Made by a program: the position numbers and the translations under genes. From the NCBI GenBank assembly GCA_031370745.1, contig JANMQX010000093.1:1-51369 (forward strand): DNA of 51,369 nt, read 5' to 3'. Under the pieces are notes generated by a model. The model was not told where the DNA came from. It searched no databases and worked only from the letters and a program-made list of their open reading frames with translations. This DNA is from JAENVT01 sp031370745 (GTDB lineage Bacteria > Actinomycetota > Acidimicrobiia > Acidimicrobiales > Ilumatobacteraceae). Positions 1 to 8,046 of the stretch are shown here, in pieces. Every line of letters begins with the position of its first letter. Position 1 is the first letter of the stretch.

Positions 1-956
1 CCGAAGGGTTCCTCGACCCGTTTGCGGATCCGTTGACTGACGTCGTAGCCGGCGTGGCGGGTGGTGCGCCCATCGATCGCCGATCGTCGTTTCGTCGTGT
101 TCTGGGCAACGTGCGGGGTGAAACCGGCGGAACGGACATCGGCAATGAAGCCTTTGGTGTCGTAGTTCTTGTCACCGGCCACGGTTCGTCGCCGTCGATG
201 CTTCGGGAGCCGCTTGAGCATCTCGGTCGCACAGTCCCGCTCGGCGTAACCGGTCGCTGTCGTGAGTTCCGCGTCAACGATCAACCCAGAGCGGTGCTCG
301 ATCAACAGGTGCCCGGCGTAGCAGAGCTGCGCCGCGGTGGTACTCGACTTGCGATACAACCGGGCCTCAGGATCCGTCGTTGAGGCGTGGGTGTCGTTCG
401 AGCGTTTCTGGCCGTGCCATTGCACTTCGGCATTGCGACCCGCCGGGCTGTCACCGGACGGGTCGTGGTCCTTGGGCTTGAAACTCTTATGTGATGCCCA
501 CGCCTCCAACAACGTCCCGTCCACACTGAAGTGATCCGACGAGATGTAGCGGCGAAGCTTGGCCTGGCGGACCACCGCAGCGAAGAACTCGTCCGCGACA
601 TCGGCATCGAGAAGACGCCGACGGTTCTTCGAGAACGTCGACGCATCAAACGATGCCGCATCGATCGGCAGGTCGAGGAACCATTTGAACAACATGTCGT
701 AGTTCAACCGTTCGCAAAACGCCCGCTCAGACCGCATCGAGTACATCGCCATCAACACCGTTGACTTCAACAACATCTCCGGCGGCACCGACGGCCGACC
801 CTCAGCGGAGTACATCGCTGCGAAGATGTCGTTGAGTTCGGCGAGCACCATGTCGACCACGACACGGATCCGACGGATCGGATGCCCTGCCGGAATCAGA
901 TCCTCCGTGCTCAACGAACTCAACAACGCCAACTGCCGATCAGGGGTTCCACGCAT
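1..956 (-). CDS. IS5-family transposase, cut by the left window edge
   Basis: Reading leftward from ATG at 956 the frame stays open for about 317 codons to the window edge, so the C-terminus is missing. The protein looks like an IS5-type DDE transposase: an N-terminal helical DUF772-like part (about residues 55-120, with SERAFCERLNYD and FDASTFSKNRRRLLD), then the RNase H-like catalytic core. Likely catalytic residues are D146 in FSVDGTLLEAW, D261 in AGDKNYDTKGF, and a Glu near residue 314 in RKRVEEPF. A run of G just upstream of the ATG can serve as ribosome binding site. No stop or frameshift is visible, so the enzyme may be active. It sits next to dciA where gyrB is expected in actinobacteria, so it is probably a transposon insertion into, or beside, that region. 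The family call is good; the exact IS name is unknown. Confidence 0.88.
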   Translation of the reverse strand, partial: MRGTPDRQLALLSSLSTEDLIPAGHPIRRIRVVVDMVLAELNDIFAAMYSAEGRPSVPPEMLLKSTVLMAMYSMRSERAFCERLNYDMLFKWFLDLPIDAASFDASTFSKNRRRLLDADVADEFFAAVVRQAKLRRYISSDHFSVDGTLLEAWASHKSFKPKDHDPSGDSPAGRNAEVQWHGQKRSNDTHASTTDPEARLYRKSSTTAAQLCYAGHLLIEHRSGLIVDAELTTATGYAERDCATEMLKRLPKHRRRRTVAGDKNYDTKGFIADVRSAGFTPHVAQNTTKRRSAIDGRTTRHAGYDVSQRIRKRVEEPF

Positions 957-1022
957 CCCCCCATTCTTTTCGATCCAGCAGCAAAACGCGAGCACCAATC
1001 GAGGTTTTTCATCACCCTGTTA
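1..1022 (-). mobile_element. Insertion sequence, partial; right end near 960-1030
   Basis: The element is inferred from the transposase. Its left end lies outside the window, so terminal inverted repeats and target duplication cannot be compared. The right end must lie between the transposase start (956) and the dciA stop (1123). I place it roughly at 1022 only because the sequence there precedes DNA with no coding signal. Confidence 0.4.
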
Positions 1023-1122
1023 AGGCCACCTTTCGACGGCCGAATCGACTTCAGTCGCGAATGCTCCGGCCCATCCGATCATTTCGTGGATTGATCGCCG
1101 AAAGCCGCCCCGACCCGGCTGC

Positions 1123-1446
1123 TCAGCGACCCTTGACTCGCACCTCGACAGTCTCGATCGTGGCGCCAGCGACCTCGAGCAACCGTTGCTTCAACGTGGT
1201 TTCCAAGAAGCGCAGCTGTGTGGCCCAGGCGGGGTCATCAACCTCGACGATCAACGTCGTAGCGTCGAGCTTCACCGGCTTCACATGTGCCGCCACCGCA
1301 TCGCCGACGGCCTCGGCCCAGCGCCCGAAGACACCGCTCATCTGGCTCGCCATCTGGCTCGACGACACCGCGTCGGACGAATCGTTGCGCAGCGACCGGA
1401 TCACCGAGTTGAGACTGTCGCCAATCGGCATCGGGTCACGACTCAC
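1123..1446 (-). CDS. dciA: DciA-family (DUF721) helicase-loader-like protein
   Basis: This is a 107-aa protein of the DUF721 family. In bacteria without DnaC or DnaI, DciA interacts with the replicative helicase DnaB and helps load it at the origin (family knowledge). The conserved pattern is visible: WAEAVGDAVAAHVKPVKLDATTLIVEVDDPAWATQL follows the usual fold of the domain (W near residue 43; DPAWATQL near 72-79). The start overlaps the recF stop by 4 bases, so the two are translationally coupled, as is usual for this gene between recF and gyrB. Its partner DnaB is also encoded in the window. The next gene to the left should be gyrB, but a transposase is found instead. Confidence 0.85.
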   Translation of the reverse strand: MSRDPMPIGDSLNSVIRSLRNDSSDAVSSSQMASQMSGVFGRWAEAVGDAVAAHVKPVKLDATTLIVEVDDPAWATQLRFLETTLKQRLLEVAGATIETVEVRVKGR

Positions 1447-2522
1447 GACATCACCATGCCAGCTTCGATGTGCAAAATCGCATCGGGATGGGCAGCTTCA
1501 GGCAGCACGCCGGCTGTTGTCAACACGACCTGGCCCGGTGGAAGATTTCGAAGCAGCGCCTCGCATCGTCCGGGGTCGAGCTCGCTCAGCACATCGTCGA
1601 GCACCAGCACGGGCGCACTGCCGGCCTTGTCGGTCACCAAGCGGTGAGCCCCCAATCGCAGAGCCAGCGCCAGAGTCCGCTGCTCGCCCTGGGAAGCGTG
1701 GGTGCGCGCCGGCATGCCGTTGATGAACAACTCGAGGTCGTCGCGATGCGGGCCAACACTCGACACCGCGCGCCGTACATCATCACCACGTGCCTCGGCA
1801 AGGGCGACGCCCAGGCCACGATGTCGCCACGGGGGTTCGTAGCGCAGCTCGATGCTGGTCGGTCGGTCGGCGAGTTGTTCGTAGGCCAGTCCGACGAGAG
1901 GCGTGAGGCGGGCAACCAAGACGGCGCGAGCGTGACCGAACTGATCACCGACTTCGGCCATCTTCGAATCCCACACATCGAGCGTCATCGCCGCGTCCTC
2001 GTTGAGTCGACCGCCGACCTGTTTCAGCAACATGTTGCGTTGCTTGACGATTCGATCGAGCTCCAGTCGCAGAGCGTCGTACTTCAGGGCCAAAGCGACC
2101 AGCACATCGTCCAAGAACCGGCGCCGGCCACCCGGGCCTTCCTTCACTACCGAGAGATCGTCGGGAGAGAACACCGTGACTCGCATGATTCCAAGGAGGT
2201 CGCGAGCCCGCCCAAGTTTCTGCCGATTGACGAGCACGCGATTGCGTCCATTTCTGCTGAGCTCCAACTCGACGAGGACCTGGCGACCGTCGTCATGCAG
2301 GACCGTGGCCCGAACGACAGCAGATTCGGCGCCGACGCGTATCAAGGCGTCGAGCGGTGCCCCACGAAAGCTGTCGAGCGTGGCCAGGTAAGCCATTGCC
2401 TCTGCCAGGTTTGTCTTGCCCTGTCCATTGAGCCCGACCACCGCTGTCGTGCCCGGTTGAAAGTCGAACGCCGCGTGTGCATAGTTACGAAAATCCACCA
2501 GCTCGAGCCGCGCGACGATCAC
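1443..2522 (-). CDS. recF: DNA replication and repair protein RecF
   Basis: RecF is an SMC-like ATPase that helps load RecA at single-strand gaps together with RecO and RecR. The GTG at 2522 gives 359 aa and starts IVARLELVDFRNY, the normal RecF N-terminus; the frame is open further upstream but that part lies inside dnaN and has no RecF similarity. Visible motifs are Walker A GLNGQGKTN (near residue 31), the ABC-type signature region SQGEQRTLALALRLG and Walker B VLVLDDVLSELD near the C-terminus. The start overlaps nothing essential but lies only 5 bases from the dnaN stop, and the stop overlaps dciA. Length and motifs are normal for the family. Confidence 0.95.
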   Translation of the reverse strand: MIVARLELVDFRNYAHAAFDFQPGTTAVVGLNGQGKTNLAEAMAYLATLDSFRGAPLDALIRVGAESAVVRATVLHDDGRQVLVELELSRNGRNRVLVNRQKLGRARDLLGIMRVTVFSPDDLSVVKEGPGGRRRFLDDVLVALALKYDALRLELDRIVKQRNMLLKQVGGRLNEDAAMTLDVWDSKMAEVGDQFGHARAVLVARLTPLVGLAYEQLADRPTSIELRYEPPWRHRGLGVALAEARGDDVRRAVSSVGPHRDDLELFINGMPARTHASQGEQRTLALALRLGAHRLVTDKAGSAPVLVLDDVLSELDPGRCEALLRNLPPGQVVLTTAGVLPEAAHPDAILHIEAGMVMS

Positions 2523-2527
2523 GTCTC

Positions 2528-3622
2528 CTACGGCACCCGCACGGGCATCAACAAGTACAGGTAGTCGCCCTTGCCAACTCCCCTGACGACTGCCGGCTTC
2601 AGCGAGTCGAGTGTGGACAGGGTGATCGAATCCGTCGAGCATGCTTCGACGCCGGACGCGAAGTACTCGGGGTTGAAGGCGACGGTCAGTTCAGTGCCCT
2701 CGTACGTTGCGTCGAGTTCTTCTGAAGCGTTGCCGACATCCTGCGTGATCGCAGTCAGCCGCAGCGTGTCACCACCCATTTGCAACCGCACCGGAGTCGC
2801 ATCTTTGGCGAGGATCTTGACGCGGCGGATGGCCTCGAGCAACGGTTCGCGTTCGACTGTCAATGTGTTTGGATGACTGAGGGGGATCAGTTGACGATAG
2901 TTGGGGAACTCGCCTTCGATGAGCCGCGTCGATAGCCGCGTGCCACCGACTTCGAACGTCGCATCGCGATCGCCCAGCCGCATGGTCAACTCTTCGCCGC
3001 CGCCAACGAGCCGTTGCAACTCGTTGAGCGCCCGGCCGGGAACGAGCACCTTTTGATCGGCACCGAGCACTTGGTGATCGGCGAGATCACGAACGGCGAG
3101 TCGATAGGAATCTGTGGCAACCATCCGCAAGCCGCCGTTCTCAGCAGTCAACAACACCCCGGTCAGGATCGGCCTCGCCTCGTCGGTGCTGGCGGCGCGA
3201 ACAACTTGCCGCAACGCTTCACCCACGGCCGCGGCAGGCAACGTCACCAACGAAGCCGACGGCGTGGCCAACTTGGGATAGTCGTCGAACGACAGAGGCC
3301 GCACACTGAACTGCGACCGTCCTGCGCTGATGTTGACCTCGTCGCCGTCGACGGCAACCTCGACCTTGCCTGCGCCCATCGAACGCACGATGTCAGCTGC
3401 CAGTCGAGCCGGCAGCACCACGCCACCATCGCCATCGCCACCAACGGTGAGCGTCAATTGGATCGTCAGATCAAGATCGGTGCCGGTGATGCTCAACTGG
3501 TCGCCGACGAGTTCGAGGCGTACGCCCGAGAGCACCGGAAGTGCCCCGGTACGACCGGTAGCAGCACGTCCTGCGGTGGAGAGCGCTTCGGCGAGAGCTT
3601 CGCGTTCGCAACGGAACTTCAC
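2528..3622 (-). CDS. dnaN: DNA polymerase III beta subunit (sliding clamp)
   Basis: The 364-aa protein is the ring-shaped processivity clamp that tethers the replicative polymerase and repair enzymes to DNA. The chosen GTG at 3622 starts VKFRCEREALAEALSTAGRA, the typical clamp N-terminus; an AAAGG lies about 8 bases upstream. The open frame extends further but crosses the intergenic origin region. Three clamp domains are recognisable; the C-terminus ends SLKPAVVRGVGKGDYLYLLMP VRVP in the normal way for binding-pocket residues. It follows dnaA across a 223-bp gap that is the best oriC candidate, and is followed closely by recF. Confidence 0.95.
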   Translation of the reverse strand: MKFRCEREALAEALSTAGRAATGRTGALPVLSGVRLELVGDQLSITGTDLDLTIQLTLTVGGDGDGGVVLPARLAADIVRSMGAGKVEVAVDGDEVNISAGRSQFSVRPLSFDDYPKLATPSASLVTLPAAAVGEALRQVVRAASTDEARPILTGVLLTAENGGLRMVATDSYRLAVRDLADHQVLGADQKVLVPGRALNELQRLVGGGEELTMRLGDRDATFEVGGTRLSTRLIEGEFPNYRQLIPLSHPNTLTVEREPLLEAIRRVKILAKDATPVRLQMGGDTLRLTAITQDVGNASEELDATYEGTELTVAFNPEYFASGVEACSTDSITLSTLDSLKPAVVRGVGKGDYLYLLMPVRVP

Positions 3623-3845
3623 AGGGGGGCCTTTCTCACAATGAGATGTTGTATAAAGGTAATAAAGGTAATAAGGGCTGTGGACTGTGCATAAGTCGCT
3701 GATCGGCCAGCGTAGGGGTCCGAACTGCGTCCCCATGTGTATCCCCCGCCGTGCACAGGCCAGAAATGACACATTTGTGGTTCGGTGGACAGTGTTGGTG
3801 TTGTCCCCGCATTGCTGGCCGTCATCCACACGACACCCACAGCCA
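3623..3845. other. Candidate chromosomal origin (oriC) between dnaA and dnaN
   Basis: In most actinobacteria oriC lies between dnaA and dnaN. This 223-bp gap holds an AT-rich stretch with two tandem 9-mers TAAAGGTAA (3654-3662 and 3663-3671) followed by TAAGGG, in otherwise GC-rich DNA; that is a plausible unwinding element. Degenerate DnaA boxes (consensus TTGTCCACA) are TCATCCACA at 3822-3830, TTGTCCCCG at 3801-3809, and reverse-strand matches at 3679-3687 (TGTGGACTG) and 3784-3792 (GGTGGACAG). A short inverted repeat, TCTCA-CAA-TGAGA, lies at 3634-3646 next to dnaN. The boxes here are weaker than those upstream of dnaA, so the origin could be split or lie there. Confidence 0.55.
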
Positions 3846-5213
3846 CTATGCCTTCTTCAGCCGCTGCACGAGATCGGTGACTTGGTCGTAGATCTGCTTG
3901 CGTTCTTTCATCAGCCGTTGGATCTTGTCGACGGCGTGGATCACGGTGGTGTGGTCGCGGCCGCCGAACAGTCGAGCGATCGCCGGGTAACTCAGATCGG
4001 TGAGCTCGCGGAAGACGTACATCGCCATCTGTCGAGCGGTGACGAGCGGTCGCTGCCGGCTCTTGCCGCGTAGCGCCTCGACGCTGTGGCCGAGGATGAC
4101 AGCCATCTCGCTGAGCAGTTCGTCGTCGGTACGCGGCTTGACGTAGGTGTCGCTCATGAGGTCGCTGAGCAGCTGCTCGGCGAGGTGCGTGCTGATGGGC
4201 ACGTGGTTCAAGCTGGCGTACGCGGTGACGCGGATGAGAGCGCCTTCGAGTTCACGAATGTTGGTCGTGATTCGTGACGCGATCAGTTCGAGAGTCTCGG
4301 AAGGAACCGGACTGTGATCACGCTCGGCCTTGTTGCGCAAGATCGCCAGCCGGGTTTCGAGATCGGGTGGCTGAATGTCGGTGATCAAGCCCCACTTGAA
4401 CCTGCCGCGAAGCCGTTCCTCCAGCGTAGGAATGGCGTCGGGCATGCGATCGCTGGATATCACGATCTGCTTGTTTGCCCCGTGCAGCGAGTTGAAGGTG
4501 TGGAAGAACTCCTCCTGCAGACCCTCTTTGCCTTCCATTAACTGGATGTCGTTGATCAGCAGGACGTCGATGTCGCGATAGCGACGCTTGAAGTTTGCGA
4601 TCGTGTTTGTACGGATGCCGTCGACGTATTCGTTGAGGAAGGTTTCGGTGCTGACATAGCGAACGATGTCGTGTTGGTAGTGACTGTGCACGTAGTGCCC
4701 GATGGCGTGCAGCAGGTGAGTTTTGCCCAGGCCGGCATTCCCATAGATGAACAACGGGTTGTACGACCGGCCCGGTGTTTCAGCGACGCGCAGCGCGGCG
4801 GCGAGCGCAAATTGGTTCGATGCGCCTTTGACGAACGCCTCGAAGGTGTAACGCGGATTCATGCCGCCGCTCGAAGCCGGGATGGCCGAGCCGCTCCTGC
4901 CGGTATTTGCGGTCGGCTCGGTCGCTGCGTCGGGGACTTCGACGAACTCTTGCTCGGCGGCGTCGGCGACCTGCACCTCGACGACGAATTGGCGGTTCGC
5001 CGCACCGATTTCCTCCAAGGCATCGCGCACCAAGGGCAAGTAACGCGACAAGATGCGGTCGCGGGTGTGCCCGTTCGGGGCCCCGACGCGCAGCATCGAC
5101 GGATCGCTGTCGAGGGCAGTCACATCTTGGAAGGTCGAGAACCACACCGCTTCGGACACTTGGGCTCGTAGCAGTTGGGCTACGGCTGTCCACAACTGGT
5201 CATGGTCGCTCAC
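3846..5213 (-). CDS. dnaA: Chromosomal replication initiator DnaA
   Basis: DnaA binds TTGTCCACA-type boxes, opens oriC and recruits the helicase. From GTG at 5213 the protein has 455 aa; AGGGAGG about 6 bases upstream supports this start over the longer open frame. Domain I is at about 1-80 (DHDQLWTAVAQLL), then a short Gly/Ser/Thr-rich linker, and the AAA+ domain from about 120 with Walker A GNAGLGKTH (158-166) and Walker B LLINDIQ. The C-terminal DNA-binding domain IV has the signature GGRDHTTVIHAVDKI. Three perfect DnaA boxes lie 28-60 bases upstream of the start and probably mediate autoregulation or origin activity. Confidence 0.97.
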   Translation of the reverse strand: MSDHDQLWTAVAQLLRAQVSEAVWFSTFQDVTALDSDPSMLRVGAPNGHTRDRILSRYLPLVRDALEEIGAANRQFVVEVQVADAAEQEFVEVPDAATEPTANTGRSGSAIPASSGGMNPRYTFEAFVKGASNQFALAAALRVAETPGRSYNPLFIYGNAGLGKTHLLHAIGHYVHSHYQHDIVRYVSTETFLNEYVDGIRTNTIANFKRRYRDIDVLLINDIQLMEGKEGLQEEFFHTFNSLHGANKQIVISSDRMPDAIPTLEERLRGRFKWGLITDIQPPDLETRLAILRNKAERDHSPVPSETLELIASRITTNIRELEGALIRVTAYASLNHVPISTHLAEQLLSDLMSDTYVKPRTDDELLSEMAVILGHSVEALRGKSRQRPLVTARQMAMYVFRELTDLSYPAIARLFGGRDHTTVIHAVDKIQRLMKERKQIYDQVTDLVQRLKKA

Positions 5214-5240
5214 CTGCACCTCCCTTCCTGACTTCAATCG

Positions 5241-5273
5241 TTGTCCACACAATTGTCCACATCATGTGGACAA
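5241..5273. promoter_or_regulatory. Cluster of three perfect DnaA boxes upstream of dnaA
   Basis: Three exact TTGTCCACA boxes stand at 5241-5249 (+), 5253-5261 (+) and 5265-5273 (-), spaced 12 bases apart. The second and third face each other and form an inverted repeat. The rest of the 312-bp dnaA-rpmH gap (5274-5525) has no gene; it should hold divergent promoters for dnaA and rpmH. The cluster may autoregulate dnaA or form part of a bipartite origin. Confidence 0.85.
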
Positions 5274-5391
5274 TTCAATCCTGCGGGAGGAAGGCACGCT
5301 AGCAGGCCCAGAGAAGTCGTCTTCACGGCGCCTCGCGACCGGATGGCTGACCAGGTAGGGGCTGTCCGGGTTGTCAGACCTGTGCCGACGG

Positions 5392-5421
5392 TTGCGATGC
5401 GACGGTATCTCGCCCTAGCCT
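5392..5421 (+). promoter_or_regulatory. Possible rpmH promoter
   Basis: TTGCGA at 5392-5397 and TAGCCT at 5416-5421 are separated by 18 bases and could be -35 and -10 elements about 105 bases before rpmH. The -10 match is weak, so this is only a candidate. Confidence 0.25.
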
Positions 5422-5525
5422 GAGCGTCTGGCCGGGTTAGCCGAGAAGTTGCGGCGTTCCTTTCCATATTCTCATTTGCCATCGAAAGTGCTGCTCACCG
5501 TGTGTGCGTAGCCGAGGAGGGTTGC

Positions 5526-5660
5526 GTGAAGCGCACCTACCAACCGAACAATCGTCGCCGCGCCAAGAAGCACGGCTTCCGCCATCGGATGAGCACCCGC
5601 GCCGGGCGAGCCGTGCTGAAGGCACGTCGCGCCAAGGGCCGGCACAGCCTGTCGGCTTGA
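5526..5660 (+). CDS. rpmH: 50S ribosomal protein L34
   Basis: L34 is a small basic protein of the large ribosomal subunit. The 44-aa product from GTG 5526 begins VKRTYQPNNRRRAKKHGFRH and ends GRHSLSA, the universal L34 pattern. AGGAGG sits 6 bases before the start. Transcription is divergent from dnaA, as in nearly all bacteria. The stop codon overlaps the presumed TTG start of rnpA, so the two are coupled. Confidence 0.96.
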   Translation: MKRTYQPNNRRRAKKHGFRHRMSTRAGRAVLKARRAKGRHSLSA

Positions 5661-5974
5661 TCTGGCGTATCCGGGAACGCAGCGCGTTTACGCGCCTGGC
5701 CGATGAGGGCCGGCGAATCCGGGCCGGAGTCCTGTGGTGTACATACATCCCCGATCCTGTTGCAACCCCACCGAGGGTGGCCTACGCACTCGGTCGCGCC
5801 ATCGGACCAGCCGTGGTTCGCAATCGCCTGCGGCGTCGATTGAGGGCCCTGCTGACCGCGACAACGCTTCCACCCGGCTTCTATCTGATCGGCGCCCAAC
5901 CCATCGCAGCACAGCGATCCAGAGGCGAACTGGAGTTCGATCTCCGCAGGCTCGTGGCATCGGTAGGTGGCTGA
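5657..5974 (+). CDS. rnpA: Ribonuclease P protein component
   Basis: RnpA is the protein subunit of RNase P, which matures tRNA 5' ends together with the RNA subunit (not in this window). The TTG at 5657 overlaps the rpmH stop (TTGA) and gives 105 aa; a longer frame exists but overlaps rpmH entirely. The family signature RNR motif is clear in VVRNRLRRRLRALL (about residues 47-60), followed by PPGFYLIGAQP. N-terminal FTRLADEGRRIRAG matches the substrate-leader-binding part. The gene is followed directly by yidD with overlapping ends. Confidence 0.9.
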   Translation: MIWRIRERSAFTRLADEGRRIRAGVLWCTYIPDPVATPPRVAYALGRAIGPAVVRNRLRRRLRALLTATTLPPGFYLIGAQPIAAQRSRGELEFDLRRLVASVGG

Positions 5975-6177
5975 TTGCCCTGGTCACACAGTATCAACGG
6001 GCTTTCGCGGGTCGTCCGTCCCCATGTCGGTTCACGCCATCGTGTTCTTCGTACGCACTCGAGGCCCTCAACGTTCACGGCACCTACCGTGGAATCTGGC
6101 TGACCGTGCGCCGCTTCGTCCGTTGCCGACCATTCGGCCCGTCGGGGTACGACCCCGTGCCCGAAGGAAAGAGATAA
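5971..6177 (+). CDS. yidD: Membrane protein insertion efficiency factor YidD
   Basis: YidD is a small protein between rnpA and yidC that aids membrane-protein insertion (family knowledge). The family pattern is plain: TQYQRAF, CRFTPSCSSYALEALNVHG, RGIWLTVRRFVRC and GYDPVPEGKR, with the conserved cysteines. No ATG, GTG or TTG exists in frame at the right place; the best starts are CTG 5971 (68 aa; AGGTGG just upstream), ATT 5974 or CTG 5980. The gene overlaps the rnpA stop by 4 bases and yidC begins 5 bases after its stop, so the three are one unit. Confidence 0.85.
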   Translation: MIALVTQYQRAFAGRPSPCRFTPSCSSYALEALNVHGTYRGIWLTVRRFVRCRPFGPSGYDPVPEGKR

Positions 6178-6181
6178 CCCC

Positions 6182-7195
6182 ATGATCGCCGGCCTTTTCG
6201 AGCCGCCCGCAGCATTGCTGGCCTGGTTCTACAGCTTGACCCATAACTACATCATCGCCATCTCGATGATCGCCCTGGTGATCATGATCATCACCGCTCC
6301 ATTGGTGTTGAAGAGCACCAAGGGAATGCTGGAGATGCAAAAGCTGCAACCAGAGATGCGCAAGCTGCAACAGGAGCACCGCGGCGACCGCCAGAAATTG
6401 AACGAAGAGATGATGAAGCTGTACCAGCAGCACAAGGTCAACCCGATGGCTTCGTGCTTTCCGCTGCTGTTGCAAATGCCGGTGTTCATCATCATGTACC
6501 GGGTGTTGCGCGGTCTCAGCCACGGCGGCGAGGTGACCGGGTTCAAACCGCAGTACGTTTCGACCAGCTCCAAGCTCTACCAGTCGCTGGTCGGTAAGCA
6601 CGAGATGCTTGCTTGGGGGCTCGACTTGGCCAAGCGTCCGTCTGAAGTGATTTCCCAGTCGTTCGGCAAGGGTCTCGTCTACGCCTTGATCGTGGTCACC
6701 CTCGGGGTGCTTTATTACGTGCAGCAGAAGATGGTCGCCGCTCGTGCGCAGGTCGCGCCGAACATGTCGGAGACGCAGGCCAAGCTCATGCAGTACCTGC
6801 CGGTCGTGTTCGCCGTGTTCTTGGTCTTCTATCTCACAGGATTGGTGATCTACTACATGGCCCAGGCCATCTTCCGGATTGGCCTGCAGTACTACATCAC
6901 CCATCGCTTCTACAAGGGTGAGCACTCTCTGGGTCGCCAGGCGCAGGCCGCCGGCGAGCGGGCCCGTGAGATCGCCAAGAAAGATGGCGGCGGGGGCGGC
7001 ATGTTCGCCCAAGCAAAGCGCCAACTGGGCGAGGCCAAGCAAGCTCCGGCCAAGCAGGCTGCGACGAAACCGCCGACAGTCAGTAAGCGTGTCACTCCCC
7101 CGAAGAACCGTCCGACGTCAGCAAATGGCACGATCCGCCCAGCCTCTACCGGCAAGTCGGTCCGGCCAAACAGCGCACGTCCCAAGAAGAAGTAA
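6182..7195 (+). CDS. yidC: Membrane protein insertase YidC/Oxa1 family
   Basis: YidC inserts and folds inner-membrane proteins, alone or with SecYEG. This 337-aa form lacks the large periplasmic domain of proteobacterial YidC, as is normal in Gram-positives. Visible are an N-terminal hydrophobic segment (about 10-35), a charged cytoplasmic coiled-coil region (KGMLEMQKLQPEMRKLQQE, about 48-85), the NPMASCFPLLLQMPVF segment (about 90-110) and two or three more membrane spans ending near 250. The last 90 residues form a basic Lys/Ala/Pro/Thr tail that probably contacts the ribosome. The ATG start follows yidD by 4 bases and khpB starts 8 bases after the stop. Confidence 0.94.
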   Translation: MIAGLFEPPAALLAWFYSLTHNYIIAISMIALVIMIITAPLVLKSTKGMLEMQKLQPEMRKLQQEHRGDRQKLNEEMMKLYQQHKVNPMASCFPLLLQMPVFIIMYRVLRGLSHGGEVTGFKPQYVSTSSKLYQSLVGKHEMLAWGLDLAKRPSEVISQSFGKGLVYALIVVTLGVLYYVQQKMVAARAQVAPNMSETQAKLMQYLPVVFAVFLVFYLTGLVIYYMAQAIFRIGLQYYITHRFYKGEHSLGRQAQAAGERAREIAKKDGGGGGMFAQAKRQLGEAKQAPAKQAATKPPTVSKRVTPPKNRPTSANGTIRPASTGKSVRPNSARPKKK

Positions 7196-7203
7196 GGACC
7201 ACC

Positions 7204-8046
7204 ATGGAATGGGTCGAGTTCACAGCACGTACGCTCGAGGAGGCCAAAGACCTGGCTCTCGATCGCTTGGGTGTGGCCGCCGACGACGCCGAGTTCGAGG
7301 TCTTGGCCGAGCCAAAGCCTGGTCTCTTCGGCAGACTACGCGGCGAGGCCAGGGTGCGCGCCAGAGTGCGGCCGGCCCAGGCTCGCCAGAAGGTGGAGCG
7401 ACGTGATCGCCGACCACGCAAGAGCGAAGGTGGAGACGCGGCGCCGAAGCCCGCCAGGCCACGCGCTCCCGCGGCGCCGAAGCCCCCCGCGAAGCCTCGC
7501 CAGGCTGCAGCGAACACCGATGTTGTTTCCGAGGAGATGCCGGTGAGGACGACCCAGAAGCCAATGAGGGAGCAACAGGACGTGAGTGCACAACAGGTCG
7601 GCGACGAGGCCCGCAAGTTCATCGATGAATTGGTCGCCGCGTTTGCGTTGACCGGCACCACCGAGCTGATCGAGGACGGTGACGATCTCGAGATCCGCGT
7701 CCATGGTGACAACCTCGGTCTGTTGGTTGGCCCGCGCGGCACGACCTTGCAAGCTGTGCAGGATCTTGCCCGCGTCGCGTCGCAGCGACGACTCGGCGAT
7801 CATGACACTCGGCTGCGCGTCGACATCGGTGGATATCGCCAGCGGCGCAAAGAAGCGCTGGATCGTTTCGCCGTGCAGATGGCCGACGAGGTCAAGCAGT
7901 CCGGTGTGGCCCGGGTCCTCGAGCCGATGTCGTCCGCCGATCGCAAGATCGTGCACGACGCCTTGAGTGAGGTAGAAGGAATTGGCACCCGCTCCGAAGG
8001 CGACGATCCGTACCGGCGTGTGGTCATCACGCCGGCCAATGACTGA
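7204..8046 (+). CDS. khpB: KhpB/Jag RNA-binding protein (Jag-N, KH, R3H)
   Basis: This 280-aa protein is the RNA-binding SpoIIIJ-associated protein Jag/KhpB, usually coded after yidC. The Jag-N domain is at about 1-58 (MEWVEFTARTLEEAKDLALD, GLFGRLRGEARVR). An Ala/Pro/Lys-rich linker follows (about 60-135). The KH domain (about 135-205) carries the GxxG loop as GPRG in LLVGPRGTTLQAVQ, and the C-terminal R3H domain shows SSADRKIVHDAL. The linker is basic and may bind RNA or be unstructured. KhpB works with KhpA in several Gram-positives to bind small RNAs and affect cell division. The last 8 bases overlap rsmG. Confidence 0.92.
   Translation: MEWVEFTARTLEEAKDLALDRLGVAADDAEFEVLAEPKPGLFGRLRGEARVRARVRPAQARQKVERRDRRPRKSEGGDAAPKPARPRAPAAPKPPAKPRQAAANTDVVSEEMPVRTTQKPMREQQDVSAQQVGDEARKFIDELVAAFALTGTTELIEDGDDLEIRVHGDNLGLLVGPRGTTLQAVQDLARVASQRRLGDHDTRLRVDIGGYRQRRKEALDRFAVQMADEVKQSGVARVLEPMSSADRKIVHDALSEVEGIGTRSEGDDPYRRVVITPAND

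Noticed and set aside
302..661. Minus-strand open frame of about 119 codons in the transposase region
   Set aside because: It is out of frame with the transposase and Arg/Ser/Thr-rich; the transposase frame is clearly the real one.
2523..2642. Upstream part of the open frame before recF (a 399-aa version)
   Set aside because: It lies inside dnaN on the same strand and its residues do not match the family; the GTG at 2522 gives the usual RecF start.
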